64,000 nucleotides of DNA, from the NCBI GenBank assembly GCA_951812925.1, contig OX638370.1, forward strand, positions 43,279,948-43,343,947, written 5' to 3'. The DNA is from Calliopum simillimum. Its lineage: Eukaryota > Arthropoda > Insecta > Diptera > Lauxaniidae. Shown piece by piece: positions 1 through 12,053 of the stretch (position 1 is the first letter of the stretch; every line of letters begins with the position of its first letter). Position numbers and translations under genes: made by a program. The notes under the pieces are model-generated. The model was given only the letters and a program-made list of their open reading frames with translations, ran no database searches and was not told the origin of the DNA.

Positions 1-490
1 TTTTTTACCTCGTATTTCACGAAGACACCCCAATTTATATAATTTCCTGGAAAAATTTGGAGGACCCATTTCGATTTATTGTTCAGGGCAAAATTCTCTA
101 TCGATTCGGGTATGTCTTATGAACTTCGGAATTAGCGCAAAACTTAAATCTAGTTTGAATAACAGTATTAGTTGAGACTAGCATCTAACATATGTATGCA
201 CGTATTGTAGATTTTGATAAAAGCTAATCCGGAAAACTGTTTGGGGTAATTATGCATATTGTTATATGAAAAAAATTATATGAAAATACATGTTTTCTCT
301 CTGTAAAACTTTCAATTTTGACATAAGTAGATGCACAAACTATAGATATTGCCTGATTCTTGAATTTTTCGTATCATAACATTTTGATTCGCAAATTTTG
401 GATTTGTTCAATTGGTGACACGAAATTACATTATAAACTAATATATATTCATAAAAGAATGAAACCGGAGCATAGAGGATGAATTATATA
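1..490. other. AT-rich flank, no feature seen
   Basis: No open frame, repeat or inverted structure is recognised here. It ends at the TA dinucleotide (489-490) that flanks the first mariner copy. Confidence 0.6.
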
Positions 491-629
491 TTGGGTGTAC
501 AACTTAAAAACCGGAATTTGACGGTGGATGTACGTACTAACAAATATCGTGAAAGCTCGAACTTTATATATATGTCATTTTGAAGGTACACTTGACAGCT
601 GTCAAAATCAGTCAACAAAACAATTTTAT

Positions 630-1020
630 ATTATTAGCTACCAACAATGAAACTGCATTGATGGTCGGAGCTTACTGTTCAGTGTTTTTGAGTAAAACAA
701 CAATAAAAACACAAAAAACAAGGCAAAAATACACATAAATAAAAAAAGCAAAAAAAAATGTATCGGAAGGCTGGTTTGCGTGACTAGTTTCGGGACCCAC
801 CACAGGTCAAAATTGACTATAATAAGTCAATTCCTCATCAGACGCTTTGCCGACATTTATAGAATTCTGCAAGCATACTTTAATTAACTTTTAGCATAGA
901 TTAGACGAGAATCACAGCTACAAGAAAAACACAGCACATGCAAAAATTCCAATTTCTTTGTTTTTTCCCTTCATATGCATTGCCCTGCCGTTGTGAGTCA
1001 TCGATATTATACTATTTTAT
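630..1020. mobile_element. unidentified insert within mariner copy A
   Basis: Copy A and copy B align through the first ~138 bp, then copy A carries ~391 bp absent from B, after which the alignment resumes at 1021. The insert is bounded by a 7-bp direct repeat ATTTTAT (623-629 and 1014-1020), as expected of a target duplication. I see no terminal inverted repeat, no poly-A end and no coding, so the class is unknown. A SINE, a truncated LINE or filler DNA are all possible. Confidence 0.6.
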
Positions 1021-1048
1021 CTTGTCTGCATCATTATTATTTTTCACG

Positions 1049-1694
1049 ATGAATAACTTCGAAAATTGGAGAAAAATACAGCATTTAAGGTAGGTTCTGT
1101 TGAGTCATTTTTTTGCAAAGAAAACTGCCGCCAAAAGTCATTTTTGCATCGGATCGTGACTGGGGATGAAAAATGGATCCATTACGACAACCCAAAACGC
1201 AAACATTCATATATAAAGCCCGGACAACCAGGACCATCCCAGCCAAAGGCAAATATCCATCGTGCCAAGGTAATGCTCTGTAATGCTCACAGGTGACCTC
1301 TATCGAACACAATTAATACGTTTGAAGCGTGCCATCATCGAAAAACGCCCGGAAAATGCGACCAGACACGAAGCAATAATTTTTCATCATGACAACGCTC
1401 GGCCACATATTACTGCCCCAGTCAAAAATTACCTGCAAAACAACTGAAAACAACGGATGGGAAATTTTGCCTCACCCGCTTTATAGCCCAGACCTTGCAC
1501 CATCAGACTACCATTTGTTCCGATCGATGCAGAATGCCCTATCAGGAATACGCTTCACTTAAGTTCAAGATATCGAAAATTGGATAGATTCATTTTTGGC
1601 CGCCAAGCCGGCGCAATTTTTTTGGGATGGAATTCATAAATTGCCTGAAAGATGGGGAAATGTTGTAGCTGCCAATGGACAATACCTTGAATAA
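1049..1694 (+). pseudogene. mariner transposase, broken (copy A)
   Basis: The ATG at 1049 matches the start of the copy B transposase (MNNFEN), but a TAG follows within about 20 codons. The second half of the DNA-binding region is deleted, joining 'AAAGTCA' directly to the catalytic domain. From ~1140 the first catalytic block TGDEKWIHYDNP is intact, including the tryptophan that copy B has lost. A deletion near 1280 and further stops (in the sequence CAACTGAAAACAAC near 1444, and TAA near 1561) break the rest. The second catalytic motif HHDNARPH and the C-terminus are still readable at DNA level. It cannot encode a working enzyme. Confidence 0.9.
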
Positions 1695-1770
1695 AATATA
1701 TTGTAACATTTTTCCACAATAAAGCATCAAATTTCGCTAAAAAATTCCGGTTTTTAAGTTGTACACCCAA

Positions 1771-3420
1771 TATAATGTGTAGAATTACATTTAAAATTTG
1801 AACATCTTTTCTAATGATTGAAATTGTTTAAAGTCGTATGAAATTTTAAACTTTTTTCTTTTTCATACGTAATCAGCCAATTATTTTACTAGTTGTTTCA
1901 ATGGTAGATGGCGCCAATTTAGTCACATATTTTGCCAAATAAATCTATGTCTATTGAAGAGCTTTTACCATATTCATACACGTATACAAAATAAATACTC
2001 ATGCATACATACGCATATATAAAAGCATAATCCTTTTGCATATTCGCCTAAAATCATGCAATACAAAATGTTTTATGTGTTGGTGCGTGCACACATTTTA
2101 AGCTTATATGATGTCGGGCATGTTTCATTTAGTTATTTGTTTATTTCGTTGTTGTTGTTGTTGTTTGTGCTATTTTAGAGTGGTAATTTGAAAACAATTT
2201 GCAATTGATTTTTGCTAAATACAACAATAACAACGCCAACAACAACAACATAAATTTTATTTATACAAGTATTTTGTAAATAATCATATTGGCTTTGATT
2301 TATCATTGGTTTTTGGGTGCATTTTATTGTTGTTGTTGTTTGTTTATTGTATTTTTTATTTAATTTTTTTTTTGTAATACGATTATATTATTTTATTTTA
2401 ATTTATGGTTGACCAAAACAAAAATTCGTTTTTAAGCTTTTATCGTGGTATTATTGTAAATAGTTTCTATGTGTTAAAACTTTTCGAATTTTGTTTGCTT
2501 AGATATCAGGGGTAGTTCAAAGCCAAATTTATTAAAAAAAGCAATAGAAAAAAAGGTTTTTTTTTGGATTTTGTTATTGAAGAAAAAAAAAAACTTTATG
2601 TTAATTATTTTAATGAGCTTACTCTGGATTACAGTTGGTTGAATGAAGTTTTATTTTGGTGTTCAAAAAGTAAGTCAAAGTATTGCTCTATAAAAGCACA
2701 TAAAGAATTTTCATATACGTGCAATTAAAACCCTATATATTTGAGTTATTTTGAGCAACATTTTTTCTAAGTACATGATAATCGTTAAGAAATATTTATG
2801 ATCGCAAGTAATTAAATTTCGAAAGACAATGCAAAGCAAAGCTGCTTTTAACTTCTAACGAACAATTTTATATCAATATATAAGTATATTAAAATTTGCT
2901 TGAATCGCCGCCGGACTTTAAAAATTCATCACTCACACTGATGCCTTAAATTTATGATTAATATCACTATTTATGACAATGTGAAGTGTAGAAAAAAAAC
3001 GCTGTTTTATCAAAGGAACACCAGCCAACAGAGACTGCATCATACTCATGAAATATTGATTGCAATATTTTTAATAAAAACCAAATTTTTTTGGCCGAAA
3101 TTGTTTTGTGTGTTTTTCTTGCCATTATTTTTCTAGTACAACCAATTTCAGTGATATAACACTCTATCAGAATGTCAAGTTAAATACGAGACATAAACGC
3201 GGGCAAATAGTAGCTGCAGAATAAAATGTGTGAATACATAGTTACTTGAAAGTATCGCTGAAGATGTATCGAGTCTTAATAAAGTCGAAATTTTGATACA
3301 CATTCAGGATATGATGAGCTGATTTTGATGAATTTTAAATATGACTGGGTTATAGGAATGTTTATTTAATGCTTCATGCCCCATAGAAACTGTAGATAAC
3401 ATTTATGGATTCATATAAAT
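1771..3420. other. AT-rich spacer with (TTG)n/(CAA)n tracts
   Basis: It contains short TTG/CAA microsatellite runs near 2146-2166, 2221-2251 and 2326-2342, plus homopolymer T and A runs near 2360 and 2580. No coding or element ends are recognised. Confidence 0.6.
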
Positions 3421-4580
3421 TGTAACGATCCTTTTTGCTAGTGGTTTTGATCGCCTGTGGCCAGGGGTTCGGCTACAAAAATTTATAAAAGAAAAGGACG
3501 ACCTCTTGGTTAAATTCCAAATCACGGGTTGGGGTTTTATTAATTTACTTAATTTTCATTTCTATATTCAGTTTCTCATATTTATAATAACATAATAAAT
3601 AAAGCACGTCACTGCACTCCCCACCACTCTCTGCTCCTGTGCGTCACTCTCTCTGCCGCCAGCCGTGATCTAGTTGAGTGTTGTAGTGGTTAGTTGCCTC
3701 GCTCTCATCTAACGCAATGATATTCTCTTGAACGCGTACTCTCTAACTGCGAATAGTTAATATTGTATCGGGCTGTTCACACCTAACGCAATGGCTACTT
3801 TTCTTAAACGCCTGCTCTATAGCCATGAGTAGCTGGGTTGCTCACACCTAACGCAACGGTATTCTCTTGAACGCGCATTCTATAACTGTGAGTAACTGAT
3901 ATCGTATCGGGCTGCTCACATCTAACGCAATGGTTTTCTAACAGTCGTGGGTAGTTGATATCGTATCGGGCTGCGTTCACCTAACGCAGTAACGCCACGG
4001 AGTACTATCCCGCTGTACTACGCTCACGCTATTGACTACAATGCTCTTCTGTACGCGACTAAATTCTTCTTGCTCCGTTTTCTATGCTTTTTTCGCATGT
4101 CCGACCCCATTTTAGACTACATCGCACCCACGAATAACTGATGTATTATCGGGCTACTCGTTTGTGTAACCTCTCACTTTTGTACTAACCACAGGCAACT
4201 GATTTATTTTCGGGATACGTTTGTTCAGTGCTGCGGTCTCTACGTACCACTACTTCTACTACAACTACTTTAACTTAACAAATACCTGGTTTTCTTTTCG
4301 ACTGCTGCTTTCCGACTTGTCTGCTACTTCTGCTTGCTGCTGCTGTTGTTTGCCGGTTTTCGGCCACGCAAAGACTGTCTCAATCAACTGTTGTGTGTCA
4401 AAATTTATGCTACGATTCTTTGACATTGAACAAATCGAACGACAGCTGTCAGAAACAGCTGTTGTGCAGTGCTGCCGTTGGTGGTTTTACTTTTAACTAA
4501 ATTAAGCTTATTTTTCTTGGCAAAGTACTTGTTAACTTGTTAAATCCTTATTTCAATTAATAATAGTAAAACAGATTACA
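3421..4580. mobile_element. probable solo LTR
   Basis: This ~1.16-kb block stands out by base composition (CT-rich, with many CACTCTCT-type words) from AT-rich flanks. It begins TGTAA and ends TTACA, the short inverted TG...CA ends of an LTR. An AATAAA signal lies near 3596. No primer site, coding or second LTR is adjacent, so a solo LTR is the simplest reading. A clear target duplication is not visible (flanks TAAAT and TTCCA), so the exact ends are uncertain. It could instead be a stretch of satellite-like DNA. Confidence 0.45.
3700..3990. repeat. tandem repeat, ~64-74 bp units
   Basis: Five imperfect units each contain TAACGCA (near 3710, 3784, 3849, 3913 and 3982), followed in most by TTCTCTTGAACGCG-like words and a GTATCGGGCTG segment before the next unit. 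They lie inside the probable solo LTR and may be its own internal repeats. Confidence 0.75.
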
Positions 4581-4639
4581 TTCCATATGTTTGAGTTGGC
4601 TTTTCTTAAAAAATAATGATATATTATAGCGAGAAACTA

Positions 4640-4910
4640 AGAAATTATTAGTTACTCATACATATAAATAATATAATTTTCAATTAGTCGAGTTAACTTT
4701 GACAACGAAGGCAGTGTGTCAAATTTCATCGCATTATCTTGCGCCCAATAAATGTTAAAATGATTTCAACGGACGGACAGTCATCTAGACAGACGGACAT
4801 GGCTAAATCGACTCAGGTAGTGACGCCAATCAGGAGTATTTATACTTTTTCATTGCCACGCCATCGTCTCCACATTACAAACGGAAGAACAAAAAGTGCG
4901 TTCCATACTT
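4640..4910 (+). repeat. dispersed 'GGACGGACAG' repeat, copy 1
   Basis: It contains ATGATTTCAACGGACGGACA, then ACATGGCTAAATCGACTCAG, then a CCACGCC...GTCTCC segment. The same ordered modules recur at 22256-22370 (opposite strand), 35570-35705 and 43255-43330, with a partial 3' copy near 11571-11640. It is a dispersed family without visible coding. Similar genomic repeats are familiar from flies, but I cannot name the family. Confidence 0.7.
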
Positions 4911-5948
4911 TTTTTTTGGGTTCCTATGTTTTTATTTAATTCAAAGCAAAAGCTTGGGGTAAGCCTCTATATACGAGCAAATGCTTCGCCCCATTAGCTT
5001 TACTTGATTCTCTGAAAGACGATGAAGAAAATGGTAGAGCAGAGTACTAAACAGAAAACCATATATATCAACAATCTATTAAAACTTTCGGATTGAATCT
5101 GTTCAAAGATGGCAAAACTTGATACCGCATATGTTGAGAGCATCATTTCAATTGCTCGCGCATTTATAGAAAGCTTTGAAGCAACGAAATAAAGAAATTT
5201 ATGCTGAGATTTTTTGATGGATAAATTAGTCTAAAACGAAAAATTATAAGACACCTAATCGATAGTAAGAAATAATATAGGTATTGAAAAAAAAAGTAAA
5301 ACATATTTTTCACATCTAAATCTTCCTTGGAATACCACATATAACTTTACTACCGGCTTCGAAGTTCCTTTAAGTGATAATCAAATAACCATCTTAATCT
5401 TAAGTTCATCGTGCTTTGGTTTCAGTACGCAGAAGTACTGACGGCATCAAAATATCAAACGAGTTCGCCTAGAGAGGACTATTGATAAAATTTGTTGGAC
5501 CTGCCTCATTTTTTCGGAAAGCAATGGTGTTTTATAAAACTTACTAAGCGTGCCTCGTGAAAAGCATGTACGCTGAGTTCTTTTGTTTTTTCGAAAATTA
5601 CTTGGTAATTCGGCCTTTTCTCTTGCTAGTCATTACAGAGTCTAGAGAAAAGATATGAAAGAGGTAAAAAAGTTTTCATATTTATCTGAAAATATTTTTA
5701 TCGGCTTATTGAATTGTACTATTATGAGCATCACATGGCAAATAAACAGCAAATTTTAACATTATTATTCTTGACATATTACCGATGTATTAAAAGTTTT
5801 ATCATTTAAGCTAACGCAAGGAACAACTTTCATAATCTTAGCTTTGCAAATGGCTTCTACCTGATTAGAGCTTATTAAAAATATCTCAACACCTACATAA
5901 GTGTATTATTATACTTTTACCTAAACTTAATATAAAATCATTTCAAAC
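4911..5948. other. spacer, no feature seen
   Basis: AT-rich sequence without recognised coding, inverted ends or repeats. Confidence 0.55.
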
Positions 5949-6935
5949 AAAAAGGACGGTTTTCGTCCTGGTAGACCCACAGTCGACGCCACAGCCGATG
6001 TTTTAAAAAGCGTACAGATTGCGCAGTGTGAAAATCAACACAGCAGGCGAATAGTTCTCTTGGCAACACTAGATGTTAAAAATGCTTTTAACAGCGCCAG
6101 ATGGGCTGACATGATCGGTGCTCTAGAAAACCGTTTTCAGATTTTCGAATATCTGGGTGCCAGGTTAGACTCCAAGCTGACCTACTGGGTGCAGATTTAA
6201 CATGCGGCTACTAAAGCAGGTCAAGTGACGGCATCATTGGCAAGATTAATGGCAAACATAGGTGGACCAACTGCGAGCAAACGAAAGCTTTTGATGACTA
6301 TTATCCAATCAATCTTGTTTTTATGGCTGCGAGGTATGGGCAGACTCAGTTAAAAATAATAACTTTCAAAAAGCCCTGAATTTGGTGCAAAAAAAGCAGC
6401 ACTACGCGTAGCATCGTCGTACCGCACTGTGTCACATGCTGCGGTGCTGGTGATTAGTGGAACGATATCAATAGACTTGCTGGTCGTGGAGCGTCAAAGA
6501 CTGAGGACGCAGAAGAACCAACTGGTAAGCCAGTGGACAGCGCAAGATGTCAGGGCTCACACCTTACAAGGCTGGCAAGAGAGATGGCAAAATGAAACCT
6601 TCGGACGCTGGACTGTGCGACTAATACCCCAATTGAACACCTGGTAAGACAGGAAGTTCGGCGAAGTAAATTATTACATAACGCAGCTGCTATAAGGACA
6701 TGGATATTCTCAGAAATTCCTAAACAAGATAGCAAATATAGATAGACCACACTGCAGAGAGAAGACGGAATCACGTTGGTTCACTTTTATTCGAAAACAT
6801 CGAATCAAATATGCTGATAAGCGCAGATAATTGGTTAATAATTGGACGATATGTAGAAAGCGTACTTCGGTTAAAGAAGAGAGATCTTGATGCTTATCAT
6901 GCTGCCAGAAGTCAACTCATGCTTAGCCGCTGGCG
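5949..6935 (+). pseudogene. R1-like LINE ORF2 (reverse transcriptase), broken
   Basis: The frame opens with KDGFRPGRPTVDA and the RT motif LATLDVKNAFNSARW, whose aspartate is the first catalytic RT residue. An internal deletion then joins it to FEYLGARLDSKLTYW, so the YxDD motif is lost. After a stop, the text resumes as ASLARLMANIGGP, LMTIIQSILF and, in another frame from ~6420, ASSYRTVSHAAVLVISGTIS followed by a block up to QLNTW. A later fragment near 6700 reads IDRPHCRE, resembling the cysteine-histidine tail of these proteins. At least one deletion and several stops or frameshifts are present. It encodes nothing functional. Confidence 0.8.
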
Positions 6936-7418
6936 CTCTTAATTCCTTCTTTGGTGGGGGTCTTGATACTAGGACCTGTTCGTCTTGGCAGAGAACAAGA
7001 GAGTTCTAAAACAGGACAACTTTTTTCATAGCAGAGATCGCACTCAATAGGACCTCGTTCGTTCTCGGACAAGGCCCAAGCCCTGAAGCGCTTTCTCCCC
7101 TCCCGCTTTCCCTCCCTTCGTCAAAAAGAAAATAAAGATGCTGGCAAGGGCTGGTGAAGCACTACTAAGCCCCTCTCTCTCACAGGAGAAATAAAGCGAA
7201 AGCCCAACGTAGTCAAATTAAAAGAGATGACATTAAATGCTTTATAGGCAACTCCTCTGATACATTGCCAAAAACGGTTTCCCAGTGGGAGGTTCTAATG
7301 AAAAAGAAATGTTTTTAGTCGCATGTACGTTTAAGAGAGTCCAACACTACGGGCACCGGTGATGATCGGGACTAAGGGCGCAAATGCTTTTTCACTCCTC
7401 ATCCGCAAAAAAAAAAAT
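5949..7418 (+). mobile_element. R1-clade non-LTR retrotransposon remnant
   Basis: A 5'-truncated LINE: a reverse-transcriptase and C-terminal segment is followed by a GC-rich 3' untranslated part (about 6940-7405) ending in an A-run (7407-7417). It contains several internal deletions and stops. R1-clade assignment rests on the protein words in the coding part. R1 relatives in flies are often dispersed outside rDNA, and nothing here shows an rDNA target. Confidence 0.8.
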
Positions 7419-9111
7419 ATATAAACTCAATGATATCGCAGAAAAAATTTATCACTACTCATAAGAAGTCGCAACAATATTGACAATAGCATGAGGCGCC
7501 ACAGAATCCTTTTTGGGAATTTTTTCTACAACACTTCAAATTGTTTTTGCAAGAGTTATACATACCTACGTTTTTCTTCATTGCTGGTCTACCCTGTTAA
7601 AGGATCTAATAAATGTTACTAAAAGCCATACTTTGCTATTGTCCTCATCGTTTTTGGTCACGCTTGATGTATACTGAGTTGATTGCTCATAATTTATCAC
7701 GATTAATCGGCAAATTGTCTTGAGAGCTGGTTGAAAGGAATATAGCTAAGTATATAGACAATAGGGATGCCAACTTTTATTTAAAAGCTACTTTTTAATA
7801 GCAAAAAAAATTAAAATTTTTAAGAAAAATCATTCGCTTATTCCTGAAATTAAAACAATAACAATTTACAATTCATTTTTTTCATTCTTGGATGAAAAGA
7901 ATGTACATAGTTTTACTTTTTGCTCTGTTACATTCCACATTCCTTAACAATTGGCAACCACCCCATTTAGAAGCCCTTAGTAAACATAGTTAGCCGTGTA
8001 AAAAATGTTAACATAAATGCCAAAAATTTGTGCCAAAAATGCCTAAAAATATGTGCGGTTATTTTTGCTATAATAGAAAAACGTGCGCTGATGCAGTTTG
8101 AATGATATGCCAACAAAACTTATTGTTGTCATTTTGTCAAGTGCTGTGATGTTGCTGCTGCTGCTGTCAGTCTGTCTAGTCTCGTCCTAGGAATTACTAT
8201 AACTCCGACCTCAAATTTTTCTTCTTTTTTATTGTTGTACATTCTTTGTGTTGATGTTGCTGAAGTGCTGGTGTGTTGTTATGATTAAATGCTGACAGCC
8301 GCCATATAATCACCAATCGTTTATTTCATATCATTTATGCTGAAGACTTGTAAGATGAGAGCGCCAAAAATGTAATCAAGAATGGCGTTGTATTGTGCGT
8401 TTGCTCTGAAATGTTAAATATTGGCTACGAAAGTGATGGAGTAAAATTGCCAGAATAAATCAGTAAAATGAAATGTAGCATAAGTCAATGAAATCTGTGC
8501 TGCAACGTATGAGTAACCTTAAATTATGTATATCTAGTTCGAGTATTTACTTCAATAACTTTTGTTCGATACAATTTATGATGTACGTGATAAAAGATTT
8601 GTTGAGAGTTTTTCAAAGCCTACAAGAATATTATAATCTGTAAGTGGCTGCCAACCCTGGGCTGCAAAATTTTACATGAAATGTATCTTGTACGAGTAGG
8701 TTATATACAATTCGTATAAATTTAATTGTTTTTTTCTATTTTTTATTGAAATTTCATTTCATCTTAAATCCAAAAATTTGGAAGGCCATTGCATTTATAA
8801 AACTTAAATGTAATTTCATATGTCCATGCAAAGACTTTAGTACTTTATTCATTTAATTGAAACATCTGTGTTGGCATAAATTTTACAAGAAGCAGCAACA
8901 TAATTTAATTAGCAATTCATTTCAGTTTGTAACAGCTGCAACTGTTACAGTTAGCAATGAGATAGCCACAAATTTTCTGGTTTTTTTTTTACATAATTTG
9001 TTATTGAAGTTTTAATTACGACACAATCGAAAAATAGTTTCAATTGCTTTATATAATGCTATTGAAAGTCTTAAAGTTTTAAGCAATTCCAGCTTATATT
9101 AGTATTTTTAA
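7419..9111. other. spacer with short CTG run
   Basis: A short (CTG)n run lies near 8150-8165. The rest is AT-rich with no recognised coding or element ends. Confidence 0.55.
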
Positions 9112-10119
9112 CACATTGGCTGCCATGGCTATTGATTTCAATAGCCAGTACAGTTTCATTCAGGCTTGTGGCTATGGATTTCCATAGCCAGTAGTTTTTT
9201 GCTATTTTGCCTCGTCATGAAAAATGCATAGCCTCTAGAAACAAAATTCAATACAAAACGAAAAGCTTATTACCACTCTTAGTGCTAAGTGAACTTGGTT
9301 TGAGGAGTTTTTGGTTTGTATAGATTTTGTAGCCATTTATTTTGAGAAATAATAAAAACTATTTCTGTGTGGGAAAATTCTAATAGCTAAGAGTCGAATA
9401 AATAACGGTGGGCTTCTCAAACTATGCAGGCATGATACCTTAATAAGTATTTCCAAGCTATATGTGTAAGTTTGGACGAATTTGAACAACTCTTGCTTTA
9501 TTTTTTCGAGTTGCTCAAAATTAGAATTTTCCCACAATGTGTGCATTTGCCATCTTGAATTTAAGAATTCTCAAATTTTGGCTTCAGATTCGTGATCAGC
9601 GACCCCCAAAACCCCCGGGTGATGCAATTTACGCCAAAATATTAAAAAAAAATTTATTTTACGACCCCTTTCGGCGCGTTTTTACAACGTTTTCATATTG
9701 AAATTTTTAAAAGCGCCACTGGGCTTTCAAAAGCTTTTAAAAAAACGAAAATTTTGGGGTCCAAAACTTTATTTTCCGTCCGCACAAATTCTCGCGACGG
9801 AGGTGGCCGGTTGACGTGAAACGTCCCATATATATTTATATACAGTACTGTTAACTTTATAAAACTTCTTTCTTCTTCCTGGCTATTGAAAATAATAGCC
9901 ACGGCACTTGGCAAACAGATAGACGTCTATCTTTACATAGGGTGCCGTGGCTATGATATTCAATAGCCAGGACTAAATCTTTTCTAGGACTTCCAAAAGT
10001 TGTAGAAACGCAACATAACACCTAACAATGACCGTTATTTCATATAAAACATGAAAATAGAAAAAAAAATTTTTGGCACCCTGGGAAACAGTACAAAATT
10101 TGGTCTGGCAGTCAATGTG
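9112..10119. mobile_element. TTAA-flanked non-autonomous element (piggyBac type)
   Basis: TTAA lies at 9108-9111 and 10120-10123. Immediately inside are inverted ends CACATTGGCTGCCA (left) and the reverse complement of CACATTGACTGCCA (right). TTAA duplications are the hallmark of piggyBac-superfamily insertions. The 1008-bp interior has no transposase. It contains subterminal palindromes: GGCTATTGATTTCAATAGCC near 9127, GGCTATGGATTTCCATAGCC near 9170, and the long hairpin at 9881-9972. A further inverted pair (TGGGAAAATTCTAA near 9370 and TTAGAATTTTCCCA near 9520) lies inside. A segment at ~9675-9830 is shared with 41057-41212 on the other strand. Confidence 0.82.
9881..9972. repeat. long hairpin in the TTAA element
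   Basis: TGGCTATTGAAAATAATAGC with CACGGCAC on the left pairs with GTGCCGTGGCTATGATATTC and AATAGCCA on the right, around a ~33-bp loop. Each arm itself contains a smaller palindrome built on AATAGCC. Confidence 0.85.
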
Positions 10120-10424
10120 TTAAAGTCGCATTGTAGTCGGAAAATCGAAAAAGCTCCCCGAATTCTGAAACCTGACATCGATATTTAAAACTTTTTTTCT
10201 ATAATAAAAATGGAAGATCCAAAATGGTGGCAAAAATTATGTAAAACCTCGTTGATTAACAAAAAAAAAGCCAACATATGAATACACTTATTGCTGCTGA
10301 TTAAGAATGTGAAATTTATTTTGGAAACATCCAAGCAGAAAATTTCGATGCGCATCCCCAAGATGCAATAGCGATGCGCGTCCTTCTCGTATCTAAATCA
10401 ATACGTCAATATGTCGGCTTCGTA

Positions 10425-10520
10425 AGAGCGCAAGGATAGAGCAGTGGTCTAGCGACTGCCACTGCAATTGAGAATTGTACCAACCGTGACATCCTCGGTT
10501 CAACTCCTGCCCAGACCAAA
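10425..10520 (+). repeat. tRNA-like SINE head (candidate 1)
   Basis: The text has CGGTTCAACTCC (10496-10507), close to the tRNA B box GGTTCGANTCC, about 50 bp after AGAGCAGTGGTCTAGCGACT, which resembles an A-box region. A clover-leaf with a good acceptor stem is not evident, so a working tRNA is unlikely. An AT-rich tail follows. Confidence 0.4.
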
Positions 10521-10734
10521 CACAAAGTTTTTCGACTTGCAATTTTTCAATTATAATTAATTTAGTGAAATAAAAATAATTATAGTTACAACAAAAATAG
10601 TCTGATGAGTCTTTGTGGCAAAAGACTTAAAACTTCAATTAAAAATTAATTTTGTAAATATTTTTATTGTCATCCAAAAAGCATTCAAAGAGCATTTCTG
10701 AATGCAAGGGCGATGCGCTTCCAATTTCATGCCA

Positions 10735-11005
10735 ATATTAATATGCTTCAGAAATATGACAAATTTGGTTTTTTAAGAATGAGGGGACGAGGCTTCCCGC
10801 ATTTTTATTGAAAATTTTCTTTGCAGTGCCAATTAAATATGTACCAAATCTCATTTACCTGAGTCAAATATTTCCAGAGATACGACAAATTTCGGGTGGA
10901 GGGGGCGTGGCATCGCCCACTAACTCAAGTATTTTTCATATACGTACCAAATCTCATTCACTTATGGCAAATAGTTTCAAAGATAGGAATAATTGTTTCG
11001 ATTAG
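10735..11005 (+). repeat. ~110-bp-unit repeat with GGGCGTGGCATCGCCC
   Basis: Two to three degenerate units combine the words 'TACCAAATCTCATT', 'CAGAGATACGACAAATTTCG' and GGGGGCGTGGCATCGCCCAC. The same unit structure occurs in the arms of the foldback at 32379-33520, at 42270-42660 (reverse strand), and singly near 54820. Short open frames here are by-products. Confidence 0.75.
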
Positions 11006-11115
11006 AGACACATATTTTCATATAAATAGCGTTTTTCCGACATTCAACGGCCAGTGGAAGCTTTTTAGCCCCTGGGAGCAAGGTATTTCGGATTTTTTAA
11101 TTTTTGCCATTTAAC

Positions 11116-11347
11116 ATATCGATCATTTACTACAAGAACGGCACAACTCAAAAAACGCGAAATTAAAGTAAATGATCCAGAATTATTCGTTATATGTATC
11201 ATGCTTCATATTGTGTGAAAATTTCATAATATCTTCTACGGTCACCGTTTGAGAACGAAATAACTTTTTCAATTGAAAACTTTAAACGTATTTTCTGCAA
11301 AATCGAGTTTTTTTGACTTGTGCTGTTTTTGTAGTAAATGAGCTATA
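11116..11347. repeat. small inverted-repeat element
   Basis: CATTTACTACAAGAACGGCA at 11124 and its inverted partner ending GTTTTTGTAGTAAATG at 11340 form arms of ~33-45 bp, extending outward through ATATCGATC and GAGCTATAT, around a ~150-bp loop. It looks like a MITE-type relic of unknown family. Confidence 0.65.
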
Positions 11348-12053
11348 TGAAAGGTCTAATTTACTGGCAAAGCATTGAATAAAAGAAAAGGTTACATGGA
11401 AGGAGGATAGACGAAGCAGTTTTTCAATACTATATTAAGACTTCAACGCAATTTACGGCCGCTCGATATTGATTTTAGACCCATGGTTGCTTGGGCAAAG
11501 TTTTTTAGAATTTTCCATAGACTTTTTTGTTGCTATACTCTTTGCCGCAAAAAAATTTGATCTGTCCTAATATATATACTTTTCTATATCTGCCACGCCT
11601 CCTTCTCTGCGATACAAACGGCAGCACAAAGTGTTGGGTATAAAAACAGGAATAGGTTTTTGGTTAGGATATCTCAAAAATCGCTCAAAGAGCAATTCTG
11701 TTAACGGATTTGAATTCAGCATCAAAAATGTAGTAAAAAATAATTATATGTAATTTAGTGTTGTATTATCTTTTCATAGTTATTGTTTAAGTAATAATAA
11801 TAATAACAAATCAAAGGAACCACAAAATTTTTCGTAAAATTTACTTTTTATACTTAGTACACGCACAAAAATGATCTGCAAAAATTGATTTTTAAACAGC
11901 ACAAAGTCATAATATTCTCATGAAAAATTACGGTTTGTTCCAGTAATTCATGGAATGTAAAAATGGAAAGTAAATGGAAAAGTAAAAAAGTGCGCACATG
12001 AAAAAACACCAGTCAGCTCTGCAGTATTTGCCTAGAATTATTATTAATTATTA
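11348..12053. other. spacer with two dispersed-repeat fragments
   Basis: 11571-11640 matches the 3' part of the GGACGGACAG repeat (CTGCCACGCCTCCTTCTC and CACAAAGT). 11672-11745 (GGATATCTCAAAAATCGC, GAGCAATTCTGTTA, GGATTTGAATTCAGCATCAA) is repeated in the same orientation at ~38706-38785. Nothing else is recognised. Confidence 0.6.

Larger units (their letters stand above)
491..1770 (+). mobile_element. mariner element, broken copy (copy A)
   Basis: The ends are a perfect ~29-bp inverted repeat beginning TTGGGTGTACAACTTAAAAA. The right end at 1742-1770 is its reverse complement, and both ends sit against TA, the Tc1/mariner target duplication. The sequence is nearly identical in long stretches to copy B at 14626-15894. 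Relative to B it has a ~390-bp extra insert (630-1020), a deletion of about 350 bp in the N-terminal half of the transposase, and a ~65-bp deletion near 1280. It retains 18 bp near 1331 that copy B lacks. It is a non-autonomous relic mobilisable only in trans, if at all. Confidence 0.92.
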
